Shown here in pieces: positions 1-11,434 of a stretch of 64,000 nt of DNA (position 1 is the stretch's first letter; every line of letters begins with the position of its first letter). The position numbers were made by a program, and so were the translations under genes. The notes under the pieces were generated by a model. It ran no database searches. It saw nothing but the letters and a program-made list of their open reading frames with translations, and had not been told where the DNA came from. Source of the DNA: Nitzschia sp. DOCU1 (lineage: Eukaryota > Bacillariophyta > Bacillariophyceae > Bacillariales > Bacillariaceae); NCBI GenBank assembly GCA_951394045.1, contig OX595999.1, positions 1,785,978 through 1,849,977 on the forward strand. The letters are read 5' to 3'.

Positions 1-1066
1 TTTAGTACTGTGTTTCTCAATCGTTGTGTCATGCTGGTGGAGGATTGTTGCGACGAGACGGCGTCATTGTTGCTTGTTGCAATTCGTCCATTCATTTTCG
101 ATCTCATTCATTGGCGAACCTCCCTCCACTCTTGGAATCAAACAAGTCGTCATACGAATCAAACAAGTCAAAGTCCGGTTGATTGCCGTTGATCGATTGC
201 AGATCGGTGGATTCACGGTTGAGCTGAATTCGGATGGACAGCAAGACGCTGGTTGACTCGGTGAATCAATCGGACCCGGTTGATCGTGGTTCGCATTCCG
301 GTAACTTCGACCCTAAACGAATTCTTTGTCGTCATGCGCGCCTGGATCATGGCCCCGTCGGAGTCGAAGAGATCAAACGTAAATCTTAAGTCTTGCAATG
401 GCTGTTGCTTGTTTATCCCGGGTGTCGAAATCGCATGCATCGTGAGCTCTCTAAAGGAAAAATGTCAATTACGACCTGAGCGCCATCCGTCATCGATAGC
501 GTCGATGGCTCAGAACCCTTCAAGGTGGAACTCGATCGAACGCTTCTTTAGCGTGATAGATGCGCTAATTACTTATATATGCTGAATGCCTTCCGGGCGT
601 AATAGTTAATGTTGGATCTTGCTTTACTATCGCAAGCAGTTTTTACTTATTCCGACGGGGTTAAAAATCAGATGGGGTTCTTGCGGAGAAGAATCGTGAC
701 TCTGACATTTTGACGCTTAGTTCTCTCTCTTGAAAGATAGAGAACCCTCAACACTACTGCCACTGTCGACGTAAGAGAGGTACGAAAACGGCGAGAACCC
801 TCCAATTTCTTGTCCGAAAAGGTAGCGGGAGCCCCGCCGAATATCTACCGTGAGAAGGCTCCCGAATACGCGGCTTATCGTGCGAGCTTCAAGGTGGTCC
901 ACCTGTTTTGGCAAGGCAGATGTTTGCTTTCAGAAGCAACCAAAGGGCGCGGGATCGCCTCAACTCCCCTCTCACCGATCATAATTTGGATCCTGAACAC
1001 TTTCAGCAAGTTTTGCTTGATTTGATTGTTACATCCCAGCTCTGTTCTCACCTGCATTCATTCGAA
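1..1066. other. Intergenic / 5' region, no supported gene
   Basis: Short open frames on both strands show no recognisable domain or protein-like composition. The last few hundred bases are probably the promoter and 5' UTR of the HA-repeat gene that starts at 1067. I see no repeat or RNA gene here. Confidence 0.5.
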
Positions 1067-2167
1067 ATGAATAACCTTCATAGCAATAGGTACATGTCTG
1101 TTAACATGGGGGGAGGAATGTCCCCTCTGGCGCCTGAGAAGAAGAACGCCTGGGGCGGTTTCGGCCAGGATTCGTTGCTCGGCATGGCGACGTCTCTCTT
1201 CGCTGCAGAAGCGATGCAAGGTCGACCTTTCCCCCCTCCTCCGCCCATGATGAGCAGTCTCTTCCCGGGCCAGCGACCTGCGCGTCCTGAAGATATCACT
1301 TCTCAGGTCCTTGCAGAACTCGCGGATGATACGCTCTTCGACCCCCCCAGCGATGATATCTTCGATATGGAGCCCGTTCCTCTTCCCTCCCGTGAACAAA
1401 ACCGAAGGAACTTGCTTGAAGACACCCTCAATCAAGTCTTGAGCATCGATAACATCTTCATGGACGACGAGCAAGTTAATGTTCCTCAACAAGTAACCCC
1501 TGTTCCCACCCCCTCGGCAGCCATTAAGCGTGAAGCTCCTGAGCCCATTATGGATATGATGATGCCTTCTAACAAGCGTCAGTGTGTAGAGGAAGAAGAC
1601 GAAGACGACGCTGGACGACGCTTCCGCCCTTATCAAGCTGAGCAATGGAGTGAGAAGTTCGAGGAACTCCTTCAGTTCCGCAAGGAGCGTGGCCACTGCT
1701 GCGTGCCCCACACCTTTGATGAGAATCCGTCTCTAGCCCGATGGGTCAAGCGCCAACGATATCAATACAAGCTCAAGGCTGAGAACAAGCCCAGCACCAT
1801 GACCGATGAACGAATCGTCGCTCTGGAACAAGCCGGCTTTGTCTGGGACTCTCACGGTGCTGCCTGGTTGGAGCGATGGCAAGAACTGGTGGAATATCAA
1901 CAACAACACGGACACGCCAATGTGCCCTCGAATCACCCTCAAAACGCGCAACTAGCCACGTGGGTTAAGTGCCAACGCCGCCAATACAAACTATTTTGGG
2001 ATGGCAAGCCCAGTAACATGAACTTGGAGCGAATTCAGCGACTAGAATCCGTTGGATTCGAGTGGGAACTTCGTGCTTCCCACAAGAAGCCAAAGGCTGC
2101 GGCTGGACCCCAAGTTACTAACTCGGTGGCTCCTATTCAACCTTCAATGTCGAACTTTTCTTTCTAG
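1067..2167 (+). CDS. Helicase-associated (HA) domain protein, two repeats, no helicase
   Basis: The protein has 366 residues. The frame is open further upstream, but the ATG at 1067 is preferred because the upstream part has no protein-like character. Residues 1-180 are low complexity and acidic, with a proline run near 55-60 and an acidic stretch at 175-181. Two tandem HA repeats follow, at about 194-261 and 267-333. Each has the pattern W..(K/R)(F/W).EL..(F/Y)....GH..VP....N..L..WV..QR.QYK and ends in an E..GF.W segment. In bacteria and algae this domain is often attached to helicases and is presumed to bind nucleic acid. Here no helicase motif is present, so a DNA- or RNA-binding role is inference. 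It is the simplest of four HA loci in the window; the others lie at 22.7-32.4 kb. No intron is needed. Confidence 0.85.
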   Translation: MNNLHSNRYMSVNMGGGMSPLAPEKKNAWGGFGQDSLLGMATSLFAAEAMQGRPFPPPPPMMSSLFPGQRPARPEDITSQVLAELADDTLFDPPSDDIFDMEPVPLPSREQNRRNLLEDTLNQVLSIDNIFMDDEQVNVPQQVTPVPTPSAAIKREAPEPIMDMMMPSNKRQCVEEEDEDDAGRRFRPYQAEQWSEKFEELLQFRKERGHCCVPHTFDENPSLARWVKRQRYQYKLKAENKPSTMTDERIVALEQAGFVWDSHGAAWLERWQELVEYQQQHGHANVPSNHPQNAQLATWVKCQRRQYKLFWDGKPSNMNLERIQRLESVGFEWELRASHKKPKAAAGPQVTNSVAPIQPSMSNFSF

Positions 2168-3804
2168 AAAGCGACGATGAAGGAATCAGATCCAAGAGTA
2201 TATAGCACACTGCCATTTTCCCGGAGCAGCTCACCTACATGTATAAACGGTTAAAGAAGAACAAAGAGCATACTACAGCCATGAAGACTCAAAGAGTCGA
2301 CTACTAGACGAATTACTGTTTCTTCTACTTTCTACAAACTACCATGCTCATCTGCTAGCTAGAACTAGACTACATGAACTAGTTGACGGCCAAACCGATT
2401 GTCTCGCCCCCCCCCCCCCCGTCATCAACCTTTCCGATCGTCCTCCGTTTGCGTTCTCATGCCGCCGAGCTTCTCCGTTTCTTCTCCCTTTCGCGCCGTC
2501 AGGCGATGGATTTTGTCACAAACGGCATTGCAAAAGAGAAGACCATCCGAGCCGGGCTTCCACTGTGAGAGCCGTTTACTTAATGACGGGGTGAAATAAA
2601 TCCCGTCATCGCAATGACTCTAGGAAAAAAATTAAGATGGTTGGCATTAGCGTGAGAAGCCGAGTCTAAGCCTCTTTGTCTCAATAGCCAATACGTGGTG
2701 GTACTTGAATTTGGCGCACCGTTGCTCTTCGTGACCGCTTTTGTAGACTTAGTACGAACGCATCGAATCTTTTTATAAAAGCCCGTTCTGATTGTCCGAG
2801 GTATACAATCGGCATTCCGTTGCTTATTAGTGCCTCCTTGATTGCGAAAAGCCCTTTTATCGAAGATTATACCTTTCAAGTGTACTTGCGGCATAAAAGT
2901 TCACGCCTTAAAAAATCATCCGAAAAACGCATCGAATCTTTTTATAAAAGCCCGTACTGATTGTCCCAGGTATACAATCGGCATTCCGTTGCTTATTAGT
3001 GCCTCCTTGATTGCGAAAAGCCCTTTTATCGAAGATTATACCTTTCAAGTGTACTTGCGGCATAAAAGTTCATCCGAAAGTCTTCTATCATCAAGGAACG
3101 CCCCGAACGTCTAGTCGTGAATGTACACTACTGTACTCTACTAGACATTTGGCGCCACCATCGGCTGGACATTTTGCGCCACCAATCGAACCAAGGATGT
3201 GTATGACGTATCTATCATACAGTGAATCATATCATAGTATCCCGTTAGTGACGGCGAGTCGATAGAAGACACTGGCGGGGCGTTTCCATATAAAAGATGC
3301 CGATTGGAGGCAAAGGCATCATCTTGACGCTTGACCCTTGGATAACGATGGAAGGTTGCAACAGCAGCAGTAGAATAGCTCCTAGTAGGGGAGTAGAACA
3401 ACGAGGAAAGGAAGATTGAAGAAGTCTGCATGGTGCCTGTTCTAGCTGTTAAACTCTCTAGAGTAGCTATTCTATTCTCTAGACAACAGTCATGCTTCGT
3501 GTTGTCGTCTCATCTCGCTTTCACCATTGCTATCTGATCGCGGCTCCTCTGCCGCTGTATGCATCTGCGGGTATCGAAGAGGTAATAAACAGGATTGAAT
3601 TCGATTCAATCGAATCAATCGAATCTTCGTGGGATTCATAGTCGCATTGGTCGTTTGAATCATCCAAGACTCGCAAGATTGCATGCTGCCAAGAGACATT
3701 GGATATGTGATTCTCAAGCTCATGATGACCCCCATCATCGATTCACAATCGTACATAATATTTAACAGTTATCCTCATTCCTCATCATCATCACATTCAG
3801 CATC
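2168..3804. other. Intergenic region with a direct duplication
   Basis: No gene is supported. It holds a C-homopolymer near 2407-2420, the duplicated block at 2757-3072 listed separately, and AT-rich promoter-like sequence before the SET gene at 3805. Short frames inside the duplication are byproducts of the repeat. Confidence 0.5.
2757..3072. repeat. Direct duplication, two 147-bp copies
   Basis: Copy 1 spans about 2757-2903 and copy 2 about 2926-3072, an offset of 169 bp with a 22-bp spacer. The copies differ at only a couple of positions, for example cccgttctg against cccgtactg, so the duplication is fairly recent. I recognise no gene, tRNA or transposon terminus in the unit. Confidence 0.85.
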
Positions 3805-4350
3805 ATGGCCCTCTTTGAGAGGAATCTTTCGTCATCGGACGACGATGATATGCTTCTTTTTCCTACTCTCCCCGCCTTTGTGCTGCCCGTCGAAGTCCGC
3901 GACGTTCCATCTTTGGGAGCGGGTCACAAGGGCGTCTTTACGCTGGTGGACGTTGCCAAAGGTACCAAATTTTGGAAATGGACTCGACGGGTCCATCAAA
4001 TCCACAAGGATGAACTGGAAGAGTACATTCAACGGACCTTCTTGTTACAGCAGTCAGAAAAAACTGCTGACACAACAGCAGGATTCTCCGACGCACAAGT
4101 CTTTTTACGCCAAGGCTTTGTGTTACCTGACAATGATGAGTACTTTTGTTCCAATCCTACCGATGCTGGACGTTTCATGAATCACTCCTCAAATGCAAAT
4201 TGTGGTCCTGATGGAACCTTGCGCGATATTCCCAAGGGAGAAGAATTGACCATGAATTATGAATTTCATGGCAATCCCGAGTGGTATCAAGCCATTTGTG
4301 CCAGGTATGGTGTACTGACGGAACGTCAAGTAGCCGAGCAATATAGCTAA
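3805..4350 (+). CDS. Small SET-domain protein (putative protein-lysine methyltransferase)
   Basis: The protein has 181 residues and starts at the first ATG after an AT-rich leader. SET hallmarks are clear in the C-terminal half. The cofactor-side motif RFMNHSSNANC is at about 123-133, with NHS at 126-128. GEELTMNYEF at 145-154 carries the conserved catalytic-region tyrosine. The N-terminal part GHKGVFTLVDVAKGT at 40-54 fits the start of a SET domain. No pre-SET or post-SET cysteine cluster and no chromatin-reader domain are visible. It resembles the compact stand-alone SET proteins that methylate histones or other proteins; the substrate cannot be read from sequence. Coding-like sequence in another frame follows directly (4334-4977), so a longer spliced form is possible. 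Confidence 0.8.
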   Translation: MALFERNLSSSDDDDMLLFPTLPAFVLPVEVRDVPSLGAGHKGVFTLVDVAKGTKFWKWTRRVHQIHKDELEEYIQRTFLLQQSEKTADTTAGFSDAQVFLRQGFVLPDNDEYFCSNPTDAGRFMNHSSNANCGPDGTLRDIPKGEELTMNYEFHGNPEWYQAICARYGVLTERQVAEQYS

Positions 4351-4977
4351 TTGTCAGCAACAACAGGCTAGGGTGTGGCTGGCTGAATTTGGATTCAAGG
4401 AACGCGCCGTCGACGAGTGGGACCACCGGAACATGATAAAGTCAAGGAAGATCCATGGGGTGACGACGACTTTATTGACTGCCGACAAATTCCTTGTGTT
4501 GAAACACAACCCGAGCGCGGAAAGCTTTTTGCAGAAGCAGTTCGGCGAGGATGGAGGAGTCGATCCAGATGAACTTGCTAGTGTTTCTTCGAGATGCGCG
4601 CGAATCAAACCAAACCGGATGCATGTGGTCAACTACTAACAAGGTCAATGGTGTTCGACTTGGTGGATGGGACGAAATGTCCACACATTATAATCTTCAG
4701 TGCTTGCGAAAGAAAACATTCATGCGAGCTACGAATGGAAAGAGCCATGCGACCCTTTTCTATCGGGAACCACTTGATGCCGCATGGTCAACGAACAAGG
4801 CTAATTTTCGACCATCCGATTTGAAAACAAAGGCCGCACATCAAGGACGCAGCGCTCGCATGTGGGAACAATTATGTGGGCTACGAATGCACCTGGCAGG
4901 GTCAAACTCCCGCCGATGGGCCCACGGACCGAAAAAAGCGTTGCCTAGTACCCTCTTATGTCAAAAAAGTTGAAAAA
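4334..4977 (+). pseudogene. Unidentified coding-like remnant downstream of the SET gene
   Basis: Directly after the SET stop, another frame is open from 4334 to 4639 and reads like protein (for example ERAVDEWDHRNMIKSRK and LLTADKFLVLKHNPSAESF). Further on, a different frame ending at 4977 reads GNNYVGYECTWQGQ and then RKKRCLVPSYVKKVEK before a stop. The frames are interrupted and need several shifts to join. I recognise no family. It may be a decayed gene, or 3' exons of a longer transcript with unrecognised introns. Confidence 0.3.
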
Positions 4978-5944
4978 TGATTACGTTTGGTGCTGGACTT
5001 TGTTAGCATGTCCTTACTCGACGAGTTTGATTCTTCTTGTTGCGGTCCCTACTACTTTCACTCTTCATCGTCTGCAAGAATCAAGAGCCAGCATCCAGCA
5101 TCAGACGAGCCGTCCGGAATGTTGTGGTGCCGACGACGTGTTTGGTGTATGGCTTTGGATACAGTGCTGTGAGGCGCTTGTTTAAGAAAAGAGGTCCCGA
5201 ATTCTCCACTCGGTCGAATGCTAGACACCGCCGGCGTGACTTGCTAGAGTAATGCTTGCGAATAATGATGATGGTTAGGAGGATGACGAACGGCAGTACT
5301 ATGCTGGAGGAAGAAGCACCGACAGCAGCAAGATCATTGAGCGTCGGTTGGAAACCCGCTACCAGCAGTAGTAGTAGTACGCAAGAAGAACACCCACCCT
5401 TTGTTCTACAAAACGCAGCACCAGCAATGGTGGTCGTCGCAAAAGGTGGTGCTAGTAGTAGTAGTACTTGTTTTTGGAGAAAAAGCCTCTTGTACTACAA
5501 TCAGTAGTATTATAGGGCCCTCTGTCGATGTGTCGTCGTCGACGCAGCCAAAAGAGGTAGCGGGCATGGCGACGAAAAGAGTACTACGTTAATTAGCAGC
5601 AGCAACCCACCTTTCTAGGAAACCAAGCAGTGCAGCAGCCGCGGCCAGCGCCGGATGAATAGTCAAGAAACTCGATCAAGAAACGAAATGAAGCAGTAGT
5701 AGAACACTTGTCCAACAAAGAAGAAAACGAAGACTCATGAACCTTTCTACAATGCATAACTCTTGTCTAATACTCAAACTCTAGCTAGTAACTATCCTCT
5801 AGTTTGCCGTCTCTAGTAGAAGCTGAGCGTCGGATAAAAGCTACATCCACTTGTTCCATACATAGTCAAACTCTAGTAGTCAATATCTACTTATACTAGT
5901 AGTAGTTCCTTGTTTCATTGCTGCCCGTCCGTCCGTATAGTAAA
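4978..5944. other. Intergenic region between convergent genes
   Basis: The stretch lies between the SET locus and the 3' end of the proteasome gene. It is rich in AGTAGT/CTAGTA triplet runs (for example around 5360-5380 and 5450-5465). No gene is supported. Confidence 0.45.
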
Positions 5945-6835
5945 TTAGGCTTCCACTTCCATGCGTTGCACCGTGGTCGAAATTTGAATATCCGCCAATC
6001 CCACTCGTGCCGGATGAGGTTTGATGACGGCTTGTCCCAAGGTTGGAGTCAATCCAGGATGCATGGTCAACACGGCCGAATGCTGGACACGATCCCTCAA
6101 AGGACCCACTTCATTGGGTTTGACGTCATTGCGACGATAATCCTTGGTGCCATCCATGCGCACAACGCAAACATCGCAATTGGAGCCAGAGCCCAAATCA
6201 TTGAAAATACCGGCACCAATACTACGTTGCACGAGCTGTACAGCTTCAGCTTCGGTCATGTCTTCCTTCCAACTACTTTCCATGACGGCCATGGCTGCCA
6301 AACTCCCACTGCCCATGGTCGTGTAGTTGAGTTTGGCAGTACTTCCATGAGGATGAATTTGATAGACGGCCGGTCCATTCAAATCGCATCCCCCTAGAAT
6401 GAGTGCGGCACTGATATAGCCTTGATAACGATACAAGCGCCTCTTGAGCAACGTACAAGCCGTCACGACACGACTAGCGCTGTGCGTGTTCATTCGTAGC
6501 AGCTCAAGCTGCGAGGCAATGAGTTGCGTAATCATTTCCGTATCGGCAGCCGTCCCCGCACCACAACACATGAGGTTCGGCGCCAAGTAATGAATTTTTT
6601 CACAATTCTTTTCGGCAACTTCAGTACCAGAAGTCGCACGAGTATCCGCCCCTAGCACGACACCGTCCTTGTAAACGACCGCGACAATGGTCGTACCTGT
6701 TTTCTTGGCCATGGGCAAAATCTGCTGACTTTGCATACCCAAAATCATGGGATTGCGAGTGGCATTACTAAAATCAAAGCCAGAGACTTCGACAGGCGTC
6801 GCTAAAGTCATGCTACTAGTGACTTCGGACAACAT
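5945..6835 (-). CDS. PSMB7: 20S proteasome subunit beta type-7 (beta-2, trypsin-like)
   Basis: The protein has 296 residues from the ATG at 6835. An upstream in-frame ATG at 7045 would add 70 residues with poor family fit, so 6835 is preferred. It is the catalytic beta-2 subunit of the 20S core, responsible for trypsin-like cleavage. The mature N-terminus follows the propeptide at Gly47-Thr48 in the motif KKTGTTIVAVVYKDGVVLGAD. In mature numbering Thr1, Asp17 (GADTRAT) and Lys33 (NCEKIHY) are all present, so the site is intact. The later GSGSLAAMAVME and NDLGSGSNCDVC stretches are also typical. The C-terminal tail is extended as expected for beta-2. It appears intron-less. Confidence 0.96.
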   Translation of the reverse strand: MLSEVTSSMTLATPVEVSGFDFSNATRNPMILGMQSQQILPMAKKTGTTIVAVVYKDGVVLGADTRATSGTEVAEKNCEKIHYLAPNLMCCGAGTAADTEMITQLIASQLELLRMNTHSASRVVTACTLLKRRLYRYQGYISAALILGGCDLNGPAVYQIHPHGSTAKLNYTTMGSGSLAAMAVMESSWKEDMTEAEAVQLVQRSIGAGIFNDLGSGSNCDVCVVRMDGTKDYRRNDVKPNEVGPLRDRVQHSAVLTMHPGLTPTLGQAVIKPHPARVGLADIQISTTVQRMEVEA

Positions 6836-8504
6836 GGTGTTGTTGGATAGAGCAGTGCAATGCGATGTATGCAATGCAATGCAATGCAAGGATGGATGTG
6901 TCATGGATCTCCGCGGCAGCATCATGGCCATCGTCGCACTCTCTGTGGCCGAAGCCAGTCGATGCCAGCCGAATCCTACTATGGTCATATCTATGCAATA
7001 TAGTACGGTAAGTATATGACTAATCGATTTTTTAGCGTTACCCATATATGATTACTGGTACGGCTCTTTCGAGATACGGGGTAATAATCGTAGAAACAGT
7101 ACCACCGTGTTAAAACCACGCGTTATTTCCCCGTAGGCTACGTAGCCTCAGTACAATAAAAATTTCGTTGCGTAAGCACCGCGCGATATTTTCGACGATG
7201 GCGGCACCAGGGCAAGGTTGAGGACGATTAGAGTCCATGTCGAACGTGTTGTTGATCCCCTTACGTAACGCAACAACATCATAATGATATCAAGGCATAC
7301 CTTGGTGACCGAAGAGGACCAGTCGCTTCGCTCGCCGGAGCGATATCGGCCACATAGAAATAAGTCGAGTGAGTCTAATCAGCTTTTAGACTCAGTCGAC
7401 TCGCTTACCACGTAATAATCTATCCGTACTTTCTGCTGCTGCAGATTTCACCATTGCGGACCTTGAAAATTTGCCGACCTAAAGGTAACTCTACCATCAG
7501 AGGTACTTCCAGATGGAGTACGTTACATAGGGTCGGCAAATTTCTTTGAAGGACAGCTTCTATTGAGGGTAGAGTAACATCGTCGGTAGCTAGCAAAAGC
7601 CGCCGATAATTTGGGCGGGAAACGAAAATTTGGGGTGGGCAGGCTCATTTTTTGAAGTCAAGTACCAGCTTCGTAGGATTCTACAGTTCTAACTTGAAGT
7701 ACAGAAAGAGCCGTATCGTAAAAATGAGTCTCGTTGCTAGAAATCATTCCACACAACCACCCCCCAACAATGGGGTCTTCAAACGCTGGCGCTCAACTTC
7801 TCTCTTGCCCTTGCCAATCACATCCATCGAGCAACCATCAAACTCCAAACAACGAAAAAACATGATTTATCCCATATTTCCACTCCCAGTCGGCCACCTC
7901 GCTTTCGCCGATGCAATCCTGCATCGCGCGCTGGCCCCACGCGTTACCGACCTCCACGTGCCGCCAACGGCACCACTCATTAGCTAGCGTTCCCATGTAA
8001 CTTTTACTCTAAAATGATATATGTATCCGGTAACAATGGATTGTCGCCTTGCCCTTCCTGGTCCAATGTAAACGGTAATTCAATCACGTCAGAAACGTAA
8101 TATCCGGCAATACTAACAATCTGCCCCTTCCTTTTCCAATGGTAGGCGGTAATTCAATCACGCCACCAGAAACCTTCTTTTCGAAACACAAACGAATGAG
8201 CACCAAGCAAAGAACGAAAAGGGCACTATTCTTGGATATCGGCAGGGATGAAAAAGGCCACACTGCGGCGGCGGCAGCAAGGAAAAGAGAGATTACATCC
8301 ATCACGCCTTTTCCCTTCTCTGCAGATATTAAGATTTGGGCTTTCGTCGCCTCCTACTATGCTGCTTCTTTACACACAGCTAGTACTACAGAAATGACCG
8401 CAGAAGAAATGGGCAAGAAGAAGCCCTCTTTTCGTTGGTTTCAAAGTTCTTGTTGATTGGTGTTTTTATCACGAAAGCGCTGCTCCACAATACCAGCCAA
8501 GAAC
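6836..8504. other. Intergenic region with imperfect palindromes
   Basis: No gene is supported. It holds a hairpin at about 7365-7404 (arms gtcgagtgagtcta and tagactcagtcgac, 13 of 14 pairing), a larger imperfect palindrome at about 7453-7556, and two similar blocks near 8050-8090 and 8130-8165 sharing ggtaattcaatcacg. Open frames here have no recognisable content. Confidence 0.5.
7453..7556. repeat. Imperfect palindrome of about 100 bp
   Basis: The outer arms pair aaatttgccgacc with ggtcggcaaattt. The inner arms pair gtaac...ctaccatc with gatggagtacgttac imperfectly, around a short loop. It could be a small non-autonomous inverted-repeat element or a structured RNA. No target-site duplication was identified. 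Confidence 0.6.
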
Positions 8505-9946
8505 ATGAAGCCGCGTATGATGATATCGTTTCTTGTGTTTTCGTTGATGCTGATACTGAAAGATTGTTGCGCAGAGGGCGTTCCCCAGTTTGACGCTCCT
8601 CCACAAGACCACGTTTGCTGTGGCCCCTGTCTCTCTTCATCGGCTGCTGCGCATAGGGACAACCCGGAATGTGATGCGAGACTATGTGCCAACATCTTCG
8701 GTACATGCTCTATTGCTGCTGGTGGCGAAGAAGGCCAACACCAACACAGCAGCGGAGACGATAGGCGCCGCCTCCAGTACAATACGATCCCTGCGGGCGG
8801 GTGGTCCGACTATACCGTGCAAGGAGCTACCAATGGACTCGAATATCTCTGGGCGTCAAAAGTTGCCCCCACAAAGAATTACTACGATGCCTTCCCTAAC
8901 GATTACGGTCTAACCTGCCATAATGACCCTGACGTTGGCAAATGGTATAATCTTGACATTATCTATTATTCCACAGACAACTTTCCAGATTGCATTCGGT
9001 ACTCTGGCTTTCGTCTTCCAACAAGTAAGGAAGCGTTCGAAAGACCGCTTTCCGAACCTCAGTGCATGGCTGACTATACGGAAGGCCCCAGGCTTGGATG
9101 TGACTCCATTGACTGGACTGACGTTGGATTTGCCACCCAAACCGGGTGGGTCCAAACTCCCAAATTTATTTTTGATGCTGTCGATGGTATCTATGATGGC
9201 GAATGCAATTGGGCGGTCGACACGGTTTACGTTCGACCAGTGGGCACTGCCGATTTTTGCGGTAAGAATTGTTGTTCTTGTTTGGATGATGTAGATTGCC
9301 TTGATGATCCCGCCGGGGGCGCCCATTTACTAGTAGTCCTCACATCCTTCTTCTTTGTTCCCGATTGTTGCCGCCAGATCCTTGTGGTCCCGTCAAAGCC
9401 GATTTGACAAACTGCCTTGTTGAAGCAGCACAAGCGTTGTCCAACACTAACCTTTGCGAACAAGAATTCAAAAATTATGCGGCCGTGTGCCTCGATAGTG
9501 TTTGCCTTGACATTACCGAGGCGCCAACCGCTGGTCCTACTGCTGGACCCACTGCCAGTTCGGCTGCTATGGGGACGACAATCACGACCTGTGATGTGCC
9601 CGACAATTTGTGCAACGTGAATGACCCTAGCAAAGGCTTTGTATACTGTTTTCAGCACAAGGACCACTATCACAACAAGTGCTTTGTGGACGATGCTGCC
9701 GCTATCGCCAAGGATGCATACACAAACTACGACTTTGTTGGTTGTGGATGCTGTGAGGCGCTGGTGGAAGTCCCGAGGACAAGAATCAAAAAGTCTGCCA
9801 AATCCAATGGTGCGCCGAGCTGTCCTCGTGCTGGGAGCCTTCGTAGGCGTGAGTTGCTGGCTGCTGAGGATTTCCCACCACAGTATCCTTCGGAAGAAGA
9901 GAGGAAGACAATCTCAAGTAAGCGCGGGCGTCGGGGAGGAGAGTAG
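8505..9946 (+). CDS. Secreted cysteine-rich protein, two exons
   Basis: Proposed exons are 8505-9261 and 9378-9946. The donor GTAAGA at 9262 and acceptor CAG at 9375-9377 are in matching phase 1, giving 441 residues. Residues 1-25 form a signal peptide ending near CCAEG. A cysteine-rich N-terminal part (HVCCGPC, CDARLCANIFGTC) is followed by a globular region with many aromatics and acidic residues. Exon 2 carries a threonine/proline/glycine linker and then a compact domain with the pattern C....NLC....P..G..YCF.H......KCF, ending NYDFVGCGCC. The same exon-2 domain recurs in the retroelement fusion at 55657-56280. I recognise no named family. An extracellular or cell-wall location is inferred from the signal peptide and cysteines. 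Confidence 0.7.
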
Positions 9947-10828
9947 AACAACAAGAAGAATACGTATCAAGAAATCAGACTAGTAGTAATAAAGTCGCAC
10001 TTGTATAATTTGCACATGGCAGCAATTTCAGCTACTTTTACGTCGCTATTAACTCTGTTTTATCGCTTTGCCGTTCAAGCACTAGTCGCGCATGATCACG
10101 CCGCTGTTATCGTCGATCTTCGTTGAGGAAGAAGCGACTGCATACTACTACTGCTAGTAGTGTCACGTGGCCAGCAAGACGGCGAGGAGGGCGGATTCTT
10201 CTTCTCCGTCGCGGTACTCTAGAGAGAAGAATAAACCCTATTCTTCTACAAGGTATGCAGGCATGAGAAGTTTCCAGATACTGTTTGACTGGTTTGTCCC
10301 CGTGCCCCGTACTCTACGCTGCGATTAACGCTATGCGGCAACTATGGAAAGCCGGTATGGGGCCCTGTGTGTATTTAGGTACGTTCATGGCTACGACTTC
10401 GTACCTCTTATCAGTACCTTTGAGTGACGCATTCGCGGTCGGAGTTTTGATATTCGTTGGAATTCTACTGCCATTTCCACGCAATTTTTCTGTAGGGGCG
10501 TGCGCATGCAAGAGAACTTTCACCCACCAACCAATACGCAACTGCAACCACAAGCAAGCCACGACGAGCGAGAGCGGGCGTAGTACGGTAGTTGCAGGAT
10601 CATCAGCTTTTCCTCTTCTTCTTCCTTCATTTCATTCGCCATCATAACCATTGCTTTGATTGTTCAAGAGGAATTCCTTTCTCTCAACAACAATAACAAC
10701 CCCGCCTTGTCACTCTTATTATTCAGTGTTGGATACTGCGATTGTTCTCGGCAACTGTTCCTTGTCCAGCCTGCCGCATTGATAAAGTGAAGAACGAATC
10801 AGGACCGACTTGATCGACTAAATCTGCC
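9947..10828. other. Intergenic region, no supported gene
   Basis: The region contains CTAGTAG-type triplet motifs and a homopyrimidine leader before the R3H gene at 10829. Nothing else is recognised. Confidence 0.45.
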
Positions 10829-11403
10829 ATGGCGACGGTGGCAATCAATAAGGAAGGCAGCATGTTGCCCCCATCATCCATGGCAAGCGACAACAACGAA
10901 GAAGCAACAGCTGCCAACGAGACGGTTGTAGCTGCTGCTACAATCGGCGGCAAGAACCGACTTGCGGTCCCTGATTCTTCTTCGATCGATTCCGCGTTAT
11001 TATCCGCGTTACGCGATGGTCGAGAACGACTGGGCTTGCTCAAGCTAGAACAAACTCTGCTAGAATTTGTCAAGTCTGGCTGTGCGTATTGGGATGTGGG
11101 GGGTCCCATGAATAGCTGGGTCCGTAACAGTCAAGGCGAGTGGGTCGGTCAAGGAGCAAGTCCGCCCAATACTAATGCCGATACTTCTTTGATGATGAGA
11201 CCCCAAACGAGCTTTCAACGATGCATATTGCATCGCTTGGCGGATCGATTTGCCATTACGAGAGAACCACAAGAAGATGGCATGATTCGCCTACATAAGA
11301 CGCTCGATACAGCTGCACCGGATCGATTGTTATTGGATGTTCCAGCCTCGGAATATGGGGGCGGTAGTTCGTTGGAGCAACAATTTGATCAACAACTTAA
11401 CCT

Positions 11404-11434
<31 letters not shown>

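Noticed and set aside
1058..1711. 217-codon minus-strand open frame
   Set aside because: Antisense to the HA-repeat gene, with no domain.
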